This document shows positions 36,283 to 45,919 of a stretch of DNA of 64,000 nucleotides, in pieces. Location of the stretch: NCBI GenBank assembly GCA_004524515.1, contig SDNV01000002.1:7473-71472 (forward strand), read 5' to 3'. Source of the stretch: Promethearchaeota archaeon. GTDB lineage: Archaea; Asgardarchaeota; Lokiarchaeia; Sigynarchaeales; SOKP01. Numbering within the stretch: position 1 is the first letter of the stretch; each line of letters starts with the position of its first letter. The translations under genes and the position numbers were made by a program. The notes beneath the pieces were generated by a model, which saw nothing but the letters and a program-made list of their open reading frames with translations, did no database searches and was not told the origin of the DNA.

Positions 36283-37959
36283 ATGCCAACAAAAAAATTT
36301 AGAATTAGTGCTACAACTACATTTAATGATGTTATGAAACATAAAGCAGAAACCGTACCAAATAAGGTTTTTTTAACCTACATTCGAGATTTTGATAAAG
36401 GGATTGATGAAGATTATTCTTATCTTGATATCCATCTAAGCTCTAACCGTGTAGCAAATGGATTATCCAAGTTAGGTATAGGCATAGGTACTGGAATTTC
36501 GTTGATGGAAATCAATTGTCCAGAATACTTGTATACAGTATTTGCCACATTTAAACTTGGTGCATATGTTATTTTAATAAATACTGCTCTTAAGGGTGAG
36601 ACATTGCGATATATCATTGATCACAGTGATAGTGAGTTCTTAATCATCCACTGGAGTATGCTAGAGCGATATTTAGATATTAAAGATCGACTACCGAAAA
36701 TTAAGAAAGTGATAATAGACACAAATGAAGCGCCTCAGGATTTTAACATTCCCGATGGAATGATACCATTCCAGGAATTGATGAAATCTCCAGATGATGA
36801 TATTGATACTGAGATTGATCTTGATGAAAAAGCCATGCTTATGTATACCTCTGGTACAACAGGACCTCCTAAGGCAACAACTTTCTTCTATAAAAAATTT
36901 ATTGCAGGTCAGAGCCTTCAAATCTTTACTGCCCTCCCTATGGTTGTAGGTGTTACTAGTAATGATGTGTATTTTACATGTTTACCGTTGTTTCATGGCA
37001 ATGCGCTTCAAATTACAACTCTACCTGGATTTGTATCGGAATATAGGGTTGTACTTTCAAAAAGATTCAGTGCGAGTCGGCATTGGGATATTTGTAGAAA
37101 ATATAATGTTACTATATTTAATACACTTGGTGCGATGCCCCAATTTCTATTAAAACAACCCGAACGTCCTAATGACAGGGACAATAATGTTCGAATAGTC
37201 ATTTCTGCCGCATGTCCTAAAGAAATGATCGCGCCTTTTGAGGAAAGGTATAATGTAGATGTGAAAGAGTTTTATGGGGCAGTTGATGGGGGAGGTTACT
37301 TACTAGGTCCCTTTTTTGCTAAAGAACCTGTCCCAGTAGGTACCATGGGTAAACCTCTACCTGGAACCATGGCAGATATTATGGATGAAGCGGGTAATCT
37401 TTTAGGACCTGATGAGCTTGGAGAATTAGTCTTTTTGGTAGATAGAAAAGAACTGGAACAGAGAAAAGTCAGCTACTATAAGGACAAAGAATCCTCCCAA
37501 GAAAAAATCAGAGAAGCAAAAGAGGGACAATTATGGTTTCATACTGATGATTTGGCAACAAAAGATAAGGAGGGATGGTTTTATTTTGTGGATCGAAAAA
37601 AAGATGCGATTAGACGTAGAGGAGAGAATATATCACCGTGGAGCATCGAATGTGTAATTAATCAGCACGTTAAAGTGTTAGAATCTGCTGCCTATGCCGT
37701 AAAATCTTCAGAATATGCAGAAGATGAAGTGATGGTCTCAGTTGTATTGAAATCTGGTGAAGAAATGACTCCTGAAGAATTACTTGATTATTGTCAAGAT
37801 AAAATGGCTTATTTTATGATACCAAAATACATAGATTTTCTTGATGAACTTCCTAAAAGTGAAGTCCATAGAACATTAAAACAATATCTGAAAGAACGCG
37901 GTGTAACAGAGACAACTTATGATAGAGAAAAAGCAGGATATACTGTAAAAAGAGATTAA
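36283..37959 (+). CDS. AMP-forming acyl-CoA synthetase (FATP/CaiC-like), copy 1
   Basis: A 558-residue ANL enzyme distinct from the pair at 1-5 kb. The phosphate loop YTSGTTGPPK starts at residue 188; the YGAVDGGG box replaces YGMTE. TDDLATKDKEGWFYFVDRKKD carries the hinge, and KSEVHRTLKQ is the family end with a weak catalytic-lysine site. The FDKGIDE segment and IIDHSDS resemble very-long-chain and carnitine-type ligases. Its closest relative here is the gene at 47955; both end in YDREKAGY. The substrate is unknown. Confidence 0.88.
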   Translation: MPTKKFRISATTTFNDVMKHKAETVPNKVFLTYIRDFDKGIDEDYSYLDIHLSSNRVANGLSKLGIGIGTGISLMEINCPEYLYTVFATFKLGAYVILINTALKGETLRYIIDHSDSEFLIIHWSMLERYLDIKDRLPKIKKVIIDTNEAPQDFNIPDGMIPFQELMKSPDDDIDTEIDLDEKAMLMYTSGTTGPPKATTFFYKKFIAGQSLQIFTALPMVVGVTSNDVYFTCLPLFHGNALQITTLPGFVSEYRVVLSKRFSASRHWDICRKYNVTIFNTLGAMPQFLLKQPERPNDRDNNVRIVISAACPKEMIAPFEERYNVDVKEFYGAVDGGGYLLGPFFAKEPVPVGTMGKPLPGTMADIMDEAGNLLGPDELGELVFLVDRKELEQRKVSYYKDKESSQEKIREAKEGQLWFHTDDLATKDKEGWFYFVDRKKDAIRRRGENISPWSIECVINQHVKVLESAAYAVKSSEYAEDEVMVSVVLKSGEEMTPEELLDYCQDKMAYFMIPKYIDFLDELPKSEVHRTLKQYLKERGVTETTYDREKAGYTVKRD

Positions 37960-38053
37960 CTCAAAATTTATCTTCTTTATTTTCAAAACTTAAAATTACA
38001 TATTAATTTTATACTAAATAATTTTTATCGACTAATTGAAAAAGTGGAAAAAC

Positions 38054-39301
38054 ATGAGTGATAAAATATACGTGTATAGTGTTGGAATGACGAAATTTGG
38101 TAAATTTCTTGATAAAAGTATTAAGAAGTTGACAGGCGAAGTCCTTAAATCCCTCAAAAATGATGGTGAGATTGACTTTAATGAAATAGAGGCTGCCTGG
38201 TTTTCCAATTCTTCGTGGGGCATGTATCAGTTTCAGCACAGTATTAGAGGGCAGGTGGCACTTTCTGCAAATAAGATTGATAAAATACCCATAATAAACG
38301 TAGAAAATGCATGTGCTAGTGGAAGTACTGCGTTTCATGGAGCATGGATGGCCATCAAGTCTGGTCTCTATGATTGTGTCTTAGCTATTGGTGCAGAAAA
38401 AATTTACCAAGAAGATCGGAAAAAAATGATGGGGGGATTTATCACATACACTGATGTGGAAAAAACACGAAATCTTATGGAACAACTAAAAAAAATGGCT
38501 GAGAAACAGAAAGCTAAGAAAGCTAAAGAAGGAGAAACTGAAGAAAAAAAAGGAAAAAAGGGCGGACATTCTGCGTTCATGGATCTCTATGCGATGGCCG
38601 CCCGCAATCATATGAAAAAATATGGAACTACGAAACGGCAACTTGCAGTCGTAGCCGCAAAGAATCATAACAATTCCACTTTAAATCCACTTGCTCAGTA
38701 CACTTTCCCTATGACTGTTGAGGAGGTTATGGAGGATTATGAAGTTTCATATCCCCTCACAAGGTCAATGTGCGCACCTGTCGGTGATGGAGCGGCGGCA
38801 GCAATTTTATGCTCGGAAAAATTCTTAAAAGAGCATCGAACGGACAGAGCAGCTTTAATTAGAGCATCCGTTTTAAAGTCTGGATCATGGAGAGCCGACG
38901 ATATTGCGGGACGAGCTTCAGAAACGGTCTATAAAATGGCAAACATTAGTCCTCAAGATATAAACGTTGCTGAAGTTCATGATGCTACTGCCTTTGGTGA
39001 GATCCATCAGATAGAACAGATGGGATTCTGCCCCATAGGGCAAGGAGGTCCATTTACGGAGAGTGGGGCAACGGCTCTTGATGGGAAAATTCCCGTTAAT
39101 CCCAGTGGAGGCTTACTTTCTAGAGGTCATCCTATAGGCGCCTCAGGATTAGCACAGATCTATGAATTAATCATTCAACTACGTGGAGAAGCTGAAGAAA
39201 GACAAGTCAAAAATCCGAGATTTGCATTAGCAGAAAATGGTGGCGGAAATATAGGATTTGGAGAAGCCGCACTCTGTGTCCATATTTTAGAAAAAATCTA
39301 A
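38054..39301 (+). CDS. Thiolase-family protein with lysine-rich insertion
   Basis: About 415 residues from ATG 38054 (a TTG at 38036 is less likely). The nucleophile is C87 in ENACASGST, followed by EVHDATAF, NPSGGLLSRGHPIGASG and a C-terminal GGGNIGFGEAALCVHIL that retains the second cysteine, unlike the thiolase at 32252. Around residues 140-170 there is an insertion of about 30 residues of Lys/Glu/Gly (KKAKEGETEEKKGKKGG). Probably a 3-ketoacyl-CoA thiolase, placed after a matching acyl-CoA synthetase gene. Confidence 0.88.
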   Translation: MSDKIYVYSVGMTKFGKFLDKSIKKLTGEVLKSLKNDGEIDFNEIEAAWFSNSSWGMYQFQHSIRGQVALSANKIDKIPIINVENACASGSTAFHGAWMAIKSGLYDCVLAIGAEKIYQEDRKKMMGGFITYTDVEKTRNLMEQLKKMAEKQKAKKAKEGETEEKKGKKGGHSAFMDLYAMAARNHMKKYGTTKRQLAVVAAKNHNNSTLNPLAQYTFPMTVEEVMEDYEVSYPLTRSMCAPVGDGAAAAILCSEKFLKEHRTDRAALIRASVLKSGSWRADDIAGRASETVYKMANISPQDINVAEVHDATAFGEIHQIEQMGFCPIGQGGPFTESGATALDGKIPVNPSGGLLSRGHPIGASGLAQIYELIIQLRGEAEERQVKNPRFALAENGGGNIGFGEAALCVHILEKI

Positions 39302-39509
39302 ATTTTCTTTTTTATAAAAAAAGATCAATTTTCGCTATTTTTTTAAGCTAAATTCTTTTTTAAGAACACTCTTTCCCTTTATTATAAGTATTATTCCAAC
39401 AAAACAATAACCTTTTTATATGAAGAAATTCAAATAGATTTTACTTGGAAAATTTTTTATTACTCCCATAAATTACGGTCGTAAAAATAGATCGTCAATA
39501 AATTTTGTT

Positions 39510-41366
39510 ATGAGAAGAGCTAAAGGTAAAATTACACGAAAAAAATCAGGAAGTGGGGGATATGAAAGTATCTGGATCTATATCCCGAGTAAAATTGCGA
39601 AAGATAGTACTTTTCCTTTTTCAACGTATGAAGACGTGAACGTGGAGATAATTGACGATAAATTAATGATAACTAAGAGAGACGAGTTATTTGATATTAT
39701 TGAAAATTATGGGGTGGAAAATGCTACTATTGCAAAACTATTACGCAAAAAAGCAGCGAAAAATCAAGATAAACCATTTCTCTTTTATAAAGATCAATCC
39801 TATACGTATGAAGAATTAAATAATAATTCTAACAGAATTGCTCGAGGAATTCTCAAATTAATTAAGAGGCCAAGGTCCAAAATAGTAAAAAGAATCAAGA
39901 TTTCTATTATGCTACCCAATTGTCCGGAATATATCTTCTGTATGTTTGGAATAGCAAAAGCGGGAAGTGCGTTTATAACAATAAATCCAAACTTTAGCTA
40001 TGATGTCTTAGAGTATATTTTAAAGAACAGCAATACTCAAGTATTAATCTTGGATTACATTTACTTAGAAGAATTCAAGAAGATAAGTCCAAATCTTCCC
40101 ACGATTAATAAAGTAATTATTCATAATGCTCCTAAAGATTTTGAGTTCAATGAGAAACTGATAGATTTTCAAGAAATTTTTACTTCTAACATAAAAAATC
40201 CAAAAGTTATAGCGAAACACTGGCACACGATGCAAATTAATTATACTTCTGGCAGTACCGGAAAACCTAAAGGGGTGTTATACCGAAATCATTTTGTATT
40301 GACCGGTATTAACATTGGAAAAGAGTTAGAAGAGATTGGATTTAAACCGTCCGATAAACTGTATTGCCCTCTTCCATTATATCATGCTTCTTCCTTATAT
40401 TGGGGCATATTACCCGCTTTATTTTATGACGCTTCTGTTGTTATTGCTGAACATTTTAATCCAATATGGTTTTGGAAAGACATTAAAAGACATAACCCCG
40501 TAGGCATATTATATTTTGGAGCCTATTTAGCAGAATTACTATATAGTCCGCCAAGTAAAACGGATAGAAGTCATAGCATTAAATGGGCATTCGGTTGTGG
40601 AGCATCAAACGAGCTTTGGGAAAAATTTGAAAATAGATTTGGTATTACAATTTATGAATTATGGACCCTTGCGGAAGCTATTGGAATTACTTTAAATAAA
40701 GTGGGGTCTAAAGGAGGAAAAATTGGTTCAGTAGGGAAAGTTCTTAGCGGATATGAATTAAGAATTGTCGATTCAAAAGGTAATATCCAATCCCCTGGTC
40801 CAGAAAATGTAGGGGAGATTTTATCAAGAAGTATATTACCAATGGCATGGGAATATTATAAGCTATCAGTAGATACCTTAAGAAAGGATCGTAGAGACAG
40901 ATGGGTTCATACCGGCGATTATGGTTATAAAGATAATGACGGTTATCTATATTACGTTGGAAATAAAGCAGATATAATATATAAAAATGAAGAACAGATA
41001 TTTGCAAGACAAATTGAAAGAATTGCAAATAATCACCCAGAGGTTTTAGAATCCGCTGCGTTTGGGGTGCCAAGTAAAAAACAAGGCAAAGAGTATATAA
41101 AAATTTGTGTATTATTAAAGGAAGGGAGTGATCTCTCATATGAAAATTTATATAATTATTTGATTCAGAATATGGCTTTTTACATGGTGCCTCGATATAT
41201 AGAATTCAAAGAAAATTTACCAAAATCCAGCAATTTAATGATTCAAAAATTTATTTTAAAAAAAGAATGGGAGTTAAATGAAATAAAGAAAATGACTTGG
41301 GATTCCAAATTAAAAGATATTATCCCTATAAAAAAGAAAGATAATAAATTAGAGGTTTTTGATTAA
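39510..41366 (+). CDS. AbrB-like domain fused to AMP-forming acyl-CoA ligase
   Basis: A 618-residue protein. Residues 1-57 look like a swapped-hairpin AbrB/SpoVT domain: a basic strand GKITRKK, then SIWIYIPSKIAKD and VNVEIIDDKLMITK. These domains normally bind DNA. The rest is an ANL ligase with YTSGSTGKPKG at 245-255, LWTLAEA in place of YGxTE, HTGDYGYKDNDGYLYY, and an end (FILKKEWEL) where the catalytic lysine is uncertain. One uninterrupted frame joins both parts. This could be an acyl-CoA-sensing regulator or an enzyme with an added dimerisation module. It has its own upstream space of 208 bases. Confidence 0.8.
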   Translation: MRRAKGKITRKKSGSGGYESIWIYIPSKIAKDSTFPFSTYEDVNVEIIDDKLMITKRDELFDIIENYGVENATIAKLLRKKAAKNQDKPFLFYKDQSYTYEELNNNSNRIARGILKLIKRPRSKIVKRIKISIMLPNCPEYIFCMFGIAKAGSAFITINPNFSYDVLEYILKNSNTQVLILDYIYLEEFKKISPNLPTINKVIIHNAPKDFEFNEKLIDFQEIFTSNIKNPKVIAKHWHTMQINYTSGSTGKPKGVLYRNHFVLTGINIGKELEEIGFKPSDKLYCPLPLYHASSLYWGILPALFYDASVVIAEHFNPIWFWKDIKRHNPVGILYFGAYLAELLYSPPSKTDRSHSIKWAFGCGASNELWEKFENRFGITIYELWTLAEAIGITLNKVGSKGGKIGSVGKVLSGYELRIVDSKGNIQSPGPENVGEILSRSILPMAWEYYKLSVDTLRKDRRDRWVHTGDYGYKDNDGYLYYVGNKADIIYKNEEQIFARQIERIANNHPEVLESAAFGVPSKKQGKEYIKICVLLKEGSDLSYENLYNYLIQNMAFYMVPRYIEFKENLPKSSNLMIQKFILKKEWELNEIKKMTWDSKLKDIIPIKKKDNKLEVFD

Positions 41367-41436
41367 AAATAAATAGATTTGTAGGGAATTAAATTTAAAT
41401 AGCATTAAGATAATATAAAAAAAATGGTGAAAATTG

Positions 41437-42972
41437 TTGTCAAAAATTAAAGAAATATATCATGAAATTGAAAAAGTAGTAGGAGTGGACTATATTACTG
41501 ATAAGGATTTCATGAAAGCTGCCTATTCTCGAAATGTTGACCCCTCATTTCCTGATCGTTGGGCTGACGTGATTGTCCGTCCTGAAACTCCGGAAGAAGT
41601 GTCTGAAATTGTAAAAATCGCTAATAAATATAAAATTCATATAGTACCCAGAGGGGGTGGTGCGGATTTAGTCGGAGGTTCCGTGACGGAAGGAGGGATC
41701 TTATTAGATCTTACCAGAATGGACAAGATTATTGAAATAAACTATGAGGATTATTATTGTATTGTAGAATGTGGAGTAACATGGGGTAAATTACTTTCAA
41801 AATTACATCCCACTGGGTATACTACGGGAGTAATTGGCCCAGGAAGTGGGTATGCTGCCACTATTGGGGGTGGACTTTCAAATAGCACGGCAGGAGGGGG
41901 CTCAACCAAATATGGATTAGTCCCTGACATCTGTTTAGGGGTAGAAGTTGTCCTACCAAACGCTCAAGGGACTATTATAAAAACGGGAGCAGCTGCAAAT
42001 AAATATGCAACTCCTTTCTGTAGATATGGTGTTGCTCCAGATTTTACAGGTTTATTCATGGGAGACGTGGGTACGCTTGGCATTAAAACGAAGGCTTATC
42101 TTAGAATATTTCCAGATCCTCCACATAAAAGGCAACTCAGTTATATCTTTAAAAAAAATGATTTTCAAAAGGTATTTGAATTCGCACATAAAATTCGGAA
42201 TGAGGTAAATGATGGATTGAGAGATTTATCTGCATTACCACTCATGGTAGTTCAGCTATTAGCAGGTAATGTTGAAGTTAAACCTGCTAAACGTCCAAGA
42301 TTAAAAGGTCCCGTTATGCAGGTATTATTAGAAGCCTCTGATCCACGGATCCTTGATGTGTATACAGAAAAAGTTAATGAAATTATGTTAAAAGATGATC
42401 ATAGTCGTCCTTTTGAATGGAGTGAAGTCGATCCTAGCTTGGAAACAAAAAAGGAATGGAGTTGGGATTTAAAGCAGACATTTAATTATTTTCAGAGATA
42501 CATCTCCGTTGCTCCTCCTAAAGTCTCTTGTACTACGTGCCATAAAATTCCTATATCTATTCTGCCAAGAATATCGAAGCAAGCTCAAGAGTTTGATAGT
42601 CAACATCGTGATGAATTTCCACCAGGAGCTATGTCATTTTGGTCTACGATAGTCTATTTTTTACCTAATGGAAATTGTGTACTTGTAGGGGGATTTAACG
42701 CTGATAATATCGATGAGGTAAGGGATATTTCAATGAATCTATGGCATAAAAAATTAAGATATCAAGTTCGTTATGGTGGAGTGCACTATTGGTTAGGGGA
42801 GGCTATTTCACAATCCATATTGGAAGCTGATGCTTACACTCCCGAATTTGTGCAGTTTTTTAGGGACATAAAAAGGACAGTGGATCCCGAATTCTTGCTA
42901 AGTCCGAATAAATTCCATATGTATAGTTATGACTATGACTATACAAAACACTTAGTAAAAGATGAAGAGTAA
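41437..42972 (+). CDS. GlcD-like FAD-linked oxidase, copy 2
   Basis: A 511-residue paralog of the gene at 33617 with the same FAD motifs (PRGGGADLVGGSVTEGG, FTGLFMGDVGTLGIKT) and end (LSPNKFHMYSYDYDY). The second of two adjacent TTG codons (41437) aligns with the paralog starts, six bases after GGTGA. A CTTCH motif lies at 42529-42543; in copy 1 the first cysteine is leucine. It is followed after 70 bases by copy 3 and then the CCG protein, so it is probably part of a GlcDF-like electron-transfer unit. Confidence 0.88.
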   Translation: MSKIKEIYHEIEKVVGVDYITDKDFMKAAYSRNVDPSFPDRWADVIVRPETPEEVSEIVKIANKYKIHIVPRGGGADLVGGSVTEGGILLDLTRMDKIIEINYEDYYCIVECGVTWGKLLSKLHPTGYTTGVIGPGSGYAATIGGGLSNSTAGGGSTKYGLVPDICLGVEVVLPNAQGTIIKTGAAANKYATPFCRYGVAPDFTGLFMGDVGTLGIKTKAYLRIFPDPPHKRQLSYIFKKNDFQKVFEFAHKIRNEVNDGLRDLSALPLMVVQLLAGNVEVKPAKRPRLKGPVMQVLLEASDPRILDVYTEKVNEIMLKDDHSRPFEWSEVDPSLETKKEWSWDLKQTFNYFQRYISVAPPKVSCTTCHKIPISILPRISKQAQEFDSQHRDEFPPGAMSFWSTIVYFLPNGNCVLVGGFNADNIDEVRDISMNLWHKKLRYQVRYGGVHYWLGEAISQSILEADAYTPEFVQFFRDIKRTVDPEFLLSPNKFHMYSYDYDYTKHLVKDEE

Positions 42973-43042
42973 ATATTAATATTAAATAAAAAGAAAACAA
43001 ATAAAATTATCAGATCTAATTTAAAAAAAAAGGTGATATACA

Positions 43043-44578
43043 ATATCAAAAGTTAAAGACGCGTATAAAGAAATTGAAGAAGCTATTGGCTCCGATTTCA
43101 TTTCGGATAAGGATTTCATGAAAGCTGCATATTCTCGAAATGTAGATCCTGCCTTTCCGGACCGCTGGGCCGATATTATTGTCCGTCCTGAAACTCCGGA
43201 AGAAGTGTCGGAAATTGTAAAAGTCGCTAATAAATATAAAATCCACATGGTACCACGAGGCGGAGGAGCAGATTTAGTCGGAGGGGCAGTGTCCGAGGGA
43301 GGAATTCTCATAGATCTTACCAGAATGGATAAGATTTTAGAAGTAAACTATGATGACTATTATTGTATTGTAGAATGTGGAGTCACGTGGGGAAAAATCC
43401 TTTCTGAACTACTTCCAAAAGGGTATACTACTGGTGTAACTGGCCCAGGATCTGGTTTTTCGGCAACTATAGGTGGAGGTCTTTCAAATAGCACCGCCGG
43501 AGGTGGCTCAACTAAGTATGGTTTAGTCCCAGACATCTGTCTTGGGGTCGAAGTTGTCCTACCAAATCCTCAAGGAACAATTGTTAAAACAGGTGCCGCC
43601 GCAAACAGATATGCCACTCCTTTTTGCAGATACGGAGTTGCCCCCGATTTTACAGGATTATTCATGGGAGATGTAGGTACGCTTGGTATCAAAACGAAAG
43701 CTTATCTTAGAATTTTTGCTGATCCCCCATTAAAAAAATCAATGATGTTTCTTTTTAAGAAGAATGATTGGCAAAAAGTATTTGAAGTGACCCATAGAGT
43801 TCGAAAAGAAATTAGCGATGGCCTTTTAGGTTTAGCTTATGCACCTGTAATGATCGTGCAGATGATGGCGTCCCGCGCACAAGAGAAACCTGCCAAGAGA
43901 CTTAGAATAAAGGGTCCACTTGGTGTTATTTCATTAGAAGCAACAGATCAGAGAATTCTAGATGTGTATGTTGAGAAAGCAACTGAAATTTTCACGAAAG
44001 ATGAAGTAGCCCAGCAAGTTACATATGCCGACTTTGATCCAAGCATAAAAGTACCAGAAAAGTGGGAGTATAATTTAAAGGGATCTTTCAATTATTTTCA
44101 ACCTTTAATTTCAGTTGCCCCACCATTCATAACATGTACCACTTGTCACAAAGTACCCATTTCGGGAATGGATGAATTATCGAAAAAAGCGCAAGCTTTT
44201 GATGGTAAACATAGTGGAGAGTTTCCAGAGGGTTCCATGTCATTCTGGGCCGGATTGGTTTATTTTCTACCAAATGGCAATTGTGTCTTTGTAGGTGGTT
44301 TCAATGCAAAAAATATCGAAAGTCAGCGTGAAATTGCAATGAAACTATGGCATAAAAAATTAAGGGCTCAGGTAAGATATGGGGGAATCCACTATTGGTT
44401 GGGAGAAGCAATTTCACAATCAATTTTAGAAGCTGATGCGTATACTCCAGAATTTATGCAATTCTTTAAGGATGTAAAAAAAACGGTAGATCCACATTTC
44501 CTATTAAGCCCTAACAAATTCCACTTACACTCTTATGAGGATGATTATACCAAATATCTAGCAAAAGATGAAGAATAA
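43043..44578 (+). CDS. GlcD-like FAD-linked oxidase, copy 3, probable ATA start
   Basis: The first ATG (43118) would cut off 25 residues that are conserved in all paralogs. In-frame codons back to ATA 43043 encode SKVKDAYKEIEEAIGSDFI, matching the other copies; a TGA lies three codons before it. AAGGTGA sits seven bases upstream of the ATA. Starting there gives 511 residues, the same as copy 2. FAD motifs (PRGGGADLVGGAVSEGG, FTGLFMGDVGTLGIKT) and the C-terminal cap are intact; CTTCH occurs at 44135-44149. The next gene is its likely Fe-S partner. Confidence 0.88.
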   Translation: MSKVKDAYKEIEEAIGSDFISDKDFMKAAYSRNVDPAFPDRWADIIVRPETPEEVSEIVKVANKYKIHMVPRGGGADLVGGAVSEGGILIDLTRMDKILEVNYDDYYCIVECGVTWGKILSELLPKGYTTGVTGPGSGFSATIGGGLSNSTAGGGSTKYGLVPDICLGVEVVLPNPQGTIVKTGAAANRYATPFCRYGVAPDFTGLFMGDVGTLGIKTKAYLRIFADPPLKKSMMFLFKKNDWQKVFEVTHRVRKEISDGLLGLAYAPVMIVQMMASRAQEKPAKRLRIKGPLGVISLEATDQRILDVYVEKATEIFTKDEVAQQVTYADFDPSIKVPEKWEYNLKGSFNYFQPLISVAPPFITCTTCHKVPISGMDELSKKAQAFDGKHSGEFPEGSMSFWAGLVYFLPNGNCVFVGGFNAKNIESQREIAMKLWHKKLRAQVRYGGIHYWLGEAISQSILEADAYTPEFMQFFKDVKKTVDPHFLLSPNKFHLHSYEDDYTKYLAKDEE

Positions 44579-44631
44579 AATAAAATATTTTTTAATAATA
44601 ACAAATAAAAATTTAAATAATGTGAAAAAAA

Positions 44632-45858
44632 ATGACCGAATTTGATCCAAAAGAAAAATATAAGCATTTCGCCAAAATAGGTGATATGCTCCTCCAATGT
44701 ATCGGATGTGGAGATTGTAGAGAAGCAACAGATTATACTGAAGATCCACCAAAATGGGGCGTCTGTGTCGCAAGAGAAAATACGCCAGGATTTGAGCCTT
44801 TTTTTGGAAGAGGTAAAATGCAAATCATCCGTTCTCTCTGGCAGGGTAAATTAAATCTAAGTAAAGATATGGCAGAAGTGATTTTTCAATGTCCAACCTG
44901 TAATGCCTGTGCTGAAACATGTGCTTATGATATGGATAATGCTGCAATTTATGAAGCTTTAAGAGCGGAATTAGTGGATGCAGGTTGTGGTTTAGAAGCC
45001 CATGTTCCAATGAATAAAGCAATGGTTGAATTATTAAATCCCTATCAGCGAGATAATAAGCAGAAAGCGGAATGGATTAAAAAACTTGATTTTAAGGTAA
45101 AAGATGCTACTGCAGAGACTGCGGAATATCTATATTATGTGGGATGTACTGCGAGTTTAACTCCGGAGATTGAGACTGTAGCAATCAATACAGCAAAAGT
45201 TCTTAAGAAATTAGGAGTAGATTTTTCAGTATTAGGAGAGCAAGAAGTTTGTTGTGGTAGTGTTGCTAAAAGAACAGGAGATCTTAATGCTTTTAACTTT
45301 GTGGCTAATAAAAATTATGAACTGTTTAAAAAGAGTGGCGTAAAAAAGATTATAACCAGCTGTGCGGGTTGTTATCGAACTCTAAAAACGGATTATACCG
45401 ATTATCTGGAAGATTTAGGGATTGAAGTTCTTCATACTATCGAATTAGTACGTAATATTATAAATGAAAAAAATATCCAACTAAAAAATTTAGGAATAAC
45501 GGCGACTTATCATGATCCTTGCCATACGGGAAGAAATGCTGGAATGAAAGAGGGAGTCAATCCTCTTTATGAAGAACCACGAGACTTACTTGGTAAAATA
45601 GCTAATATTAACGAGATGAAGACAATTAAACAAAATACTAAATGCTGTGGAGCGGGAGGAGGAGTAAAGAAAGGTTTTCCTGAGCTTGCATTAAAGATTG
45701 CTGTAGCTAGAATTCAGGAAGCCGAAGAAACGGGAGCAGAAATTATTGTGAGTATTTGTCCGTTCTGTTATCGAAACCTATTTGATGCGATTAATGCATC
45801 TGGTTCGAAACTTAAAATGGTTGATCTAATGGAGCTATTGGATCAAGCATTGACATAA
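44632..45858 (+). CDS. GlcF/HdrD-like CCG-domain iron-sulfur protein
   Basis: A 408-residue protein. The N-terminal ferredoxin part has CIGCGDC (23-29) with a further cysteine near 45 and CPTCNACAETC (87-97). Two cysteine-rich CCG repeats follow: EVCCGS with TSCAGCYRT, and DPCHTGRNAG with KCCGAGGG and CPFCYR. Such subunits take electrons from GlcD-type flavoproteins and hand them to quinone, heterodisulfide or other carriers. The gene directly follows two FAD oxidase paralogs, which fits. There are no membrane helices. Confidence 0.9.
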   Translation: MTEFDPKEKYKHFAKIGDMLLQCIGCGDCREATDYTEDPPKWGVCVARENTPGFEPFFGRGKMQIIRSLWQGKLNLSKDMAEVIFQCPTCNACAETCAYDMDNAAIYEALRAELVDAGCGLEAHVPMNKAMVELLNPYQRDNKQKAEWIKKLDFKVKDATAETAEYLYYVGCTASLTPEIETVAINTAKVLKKLGVDFSVLGEQEVCCGSVAKRTGDLNAFNFVANKNYELFKKSGVKKIITSCAGCYRTLKTDYTDYLEDLGIEVLHTIELVRNIINEKNIQLKNLGITATYHDPCHTGRNAGMKEGVNPLYEEPRDLLGKIANINEMKTIKQNTKCCGAGGGVKKGFPELALKIAVARIQEAEETGAEIIVSICPFCYRNLFDAINASGSKLKMVDLMELLDQALT

Positions 45859-45861
45859 AAA

Positions 45862-45871
45862 TTTTTTTTTT
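45862..45871 (+). terminator. Poly-T terminator after CCG protein gene
   Basis: Ten consecutive T start four bases after the stop codon, and a second T run follows at 45874-45880. This probably ends the FAD oxidase/CCG transcript before the next gene. Confidence 0.45.
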
Positions 45872-45919
45872 CATTTTTTTATATTAATTTTAATTTAATA
45901 TCAAAGGTGAAGTTTAGAA

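Noticed and set aside
40744..41139. Minus-strand open frame rich in Tyr, Leu and His
   Set aside because: Antisense shadow of the AbrB-acyl-CoA ligase gene.
42529..42543. c-type cytochrome assignment from CTTCH
   Set aside because: The protein is a cytosolic flavoprotein without signal peptide, and the first cysteine is not conserved in copy 1.
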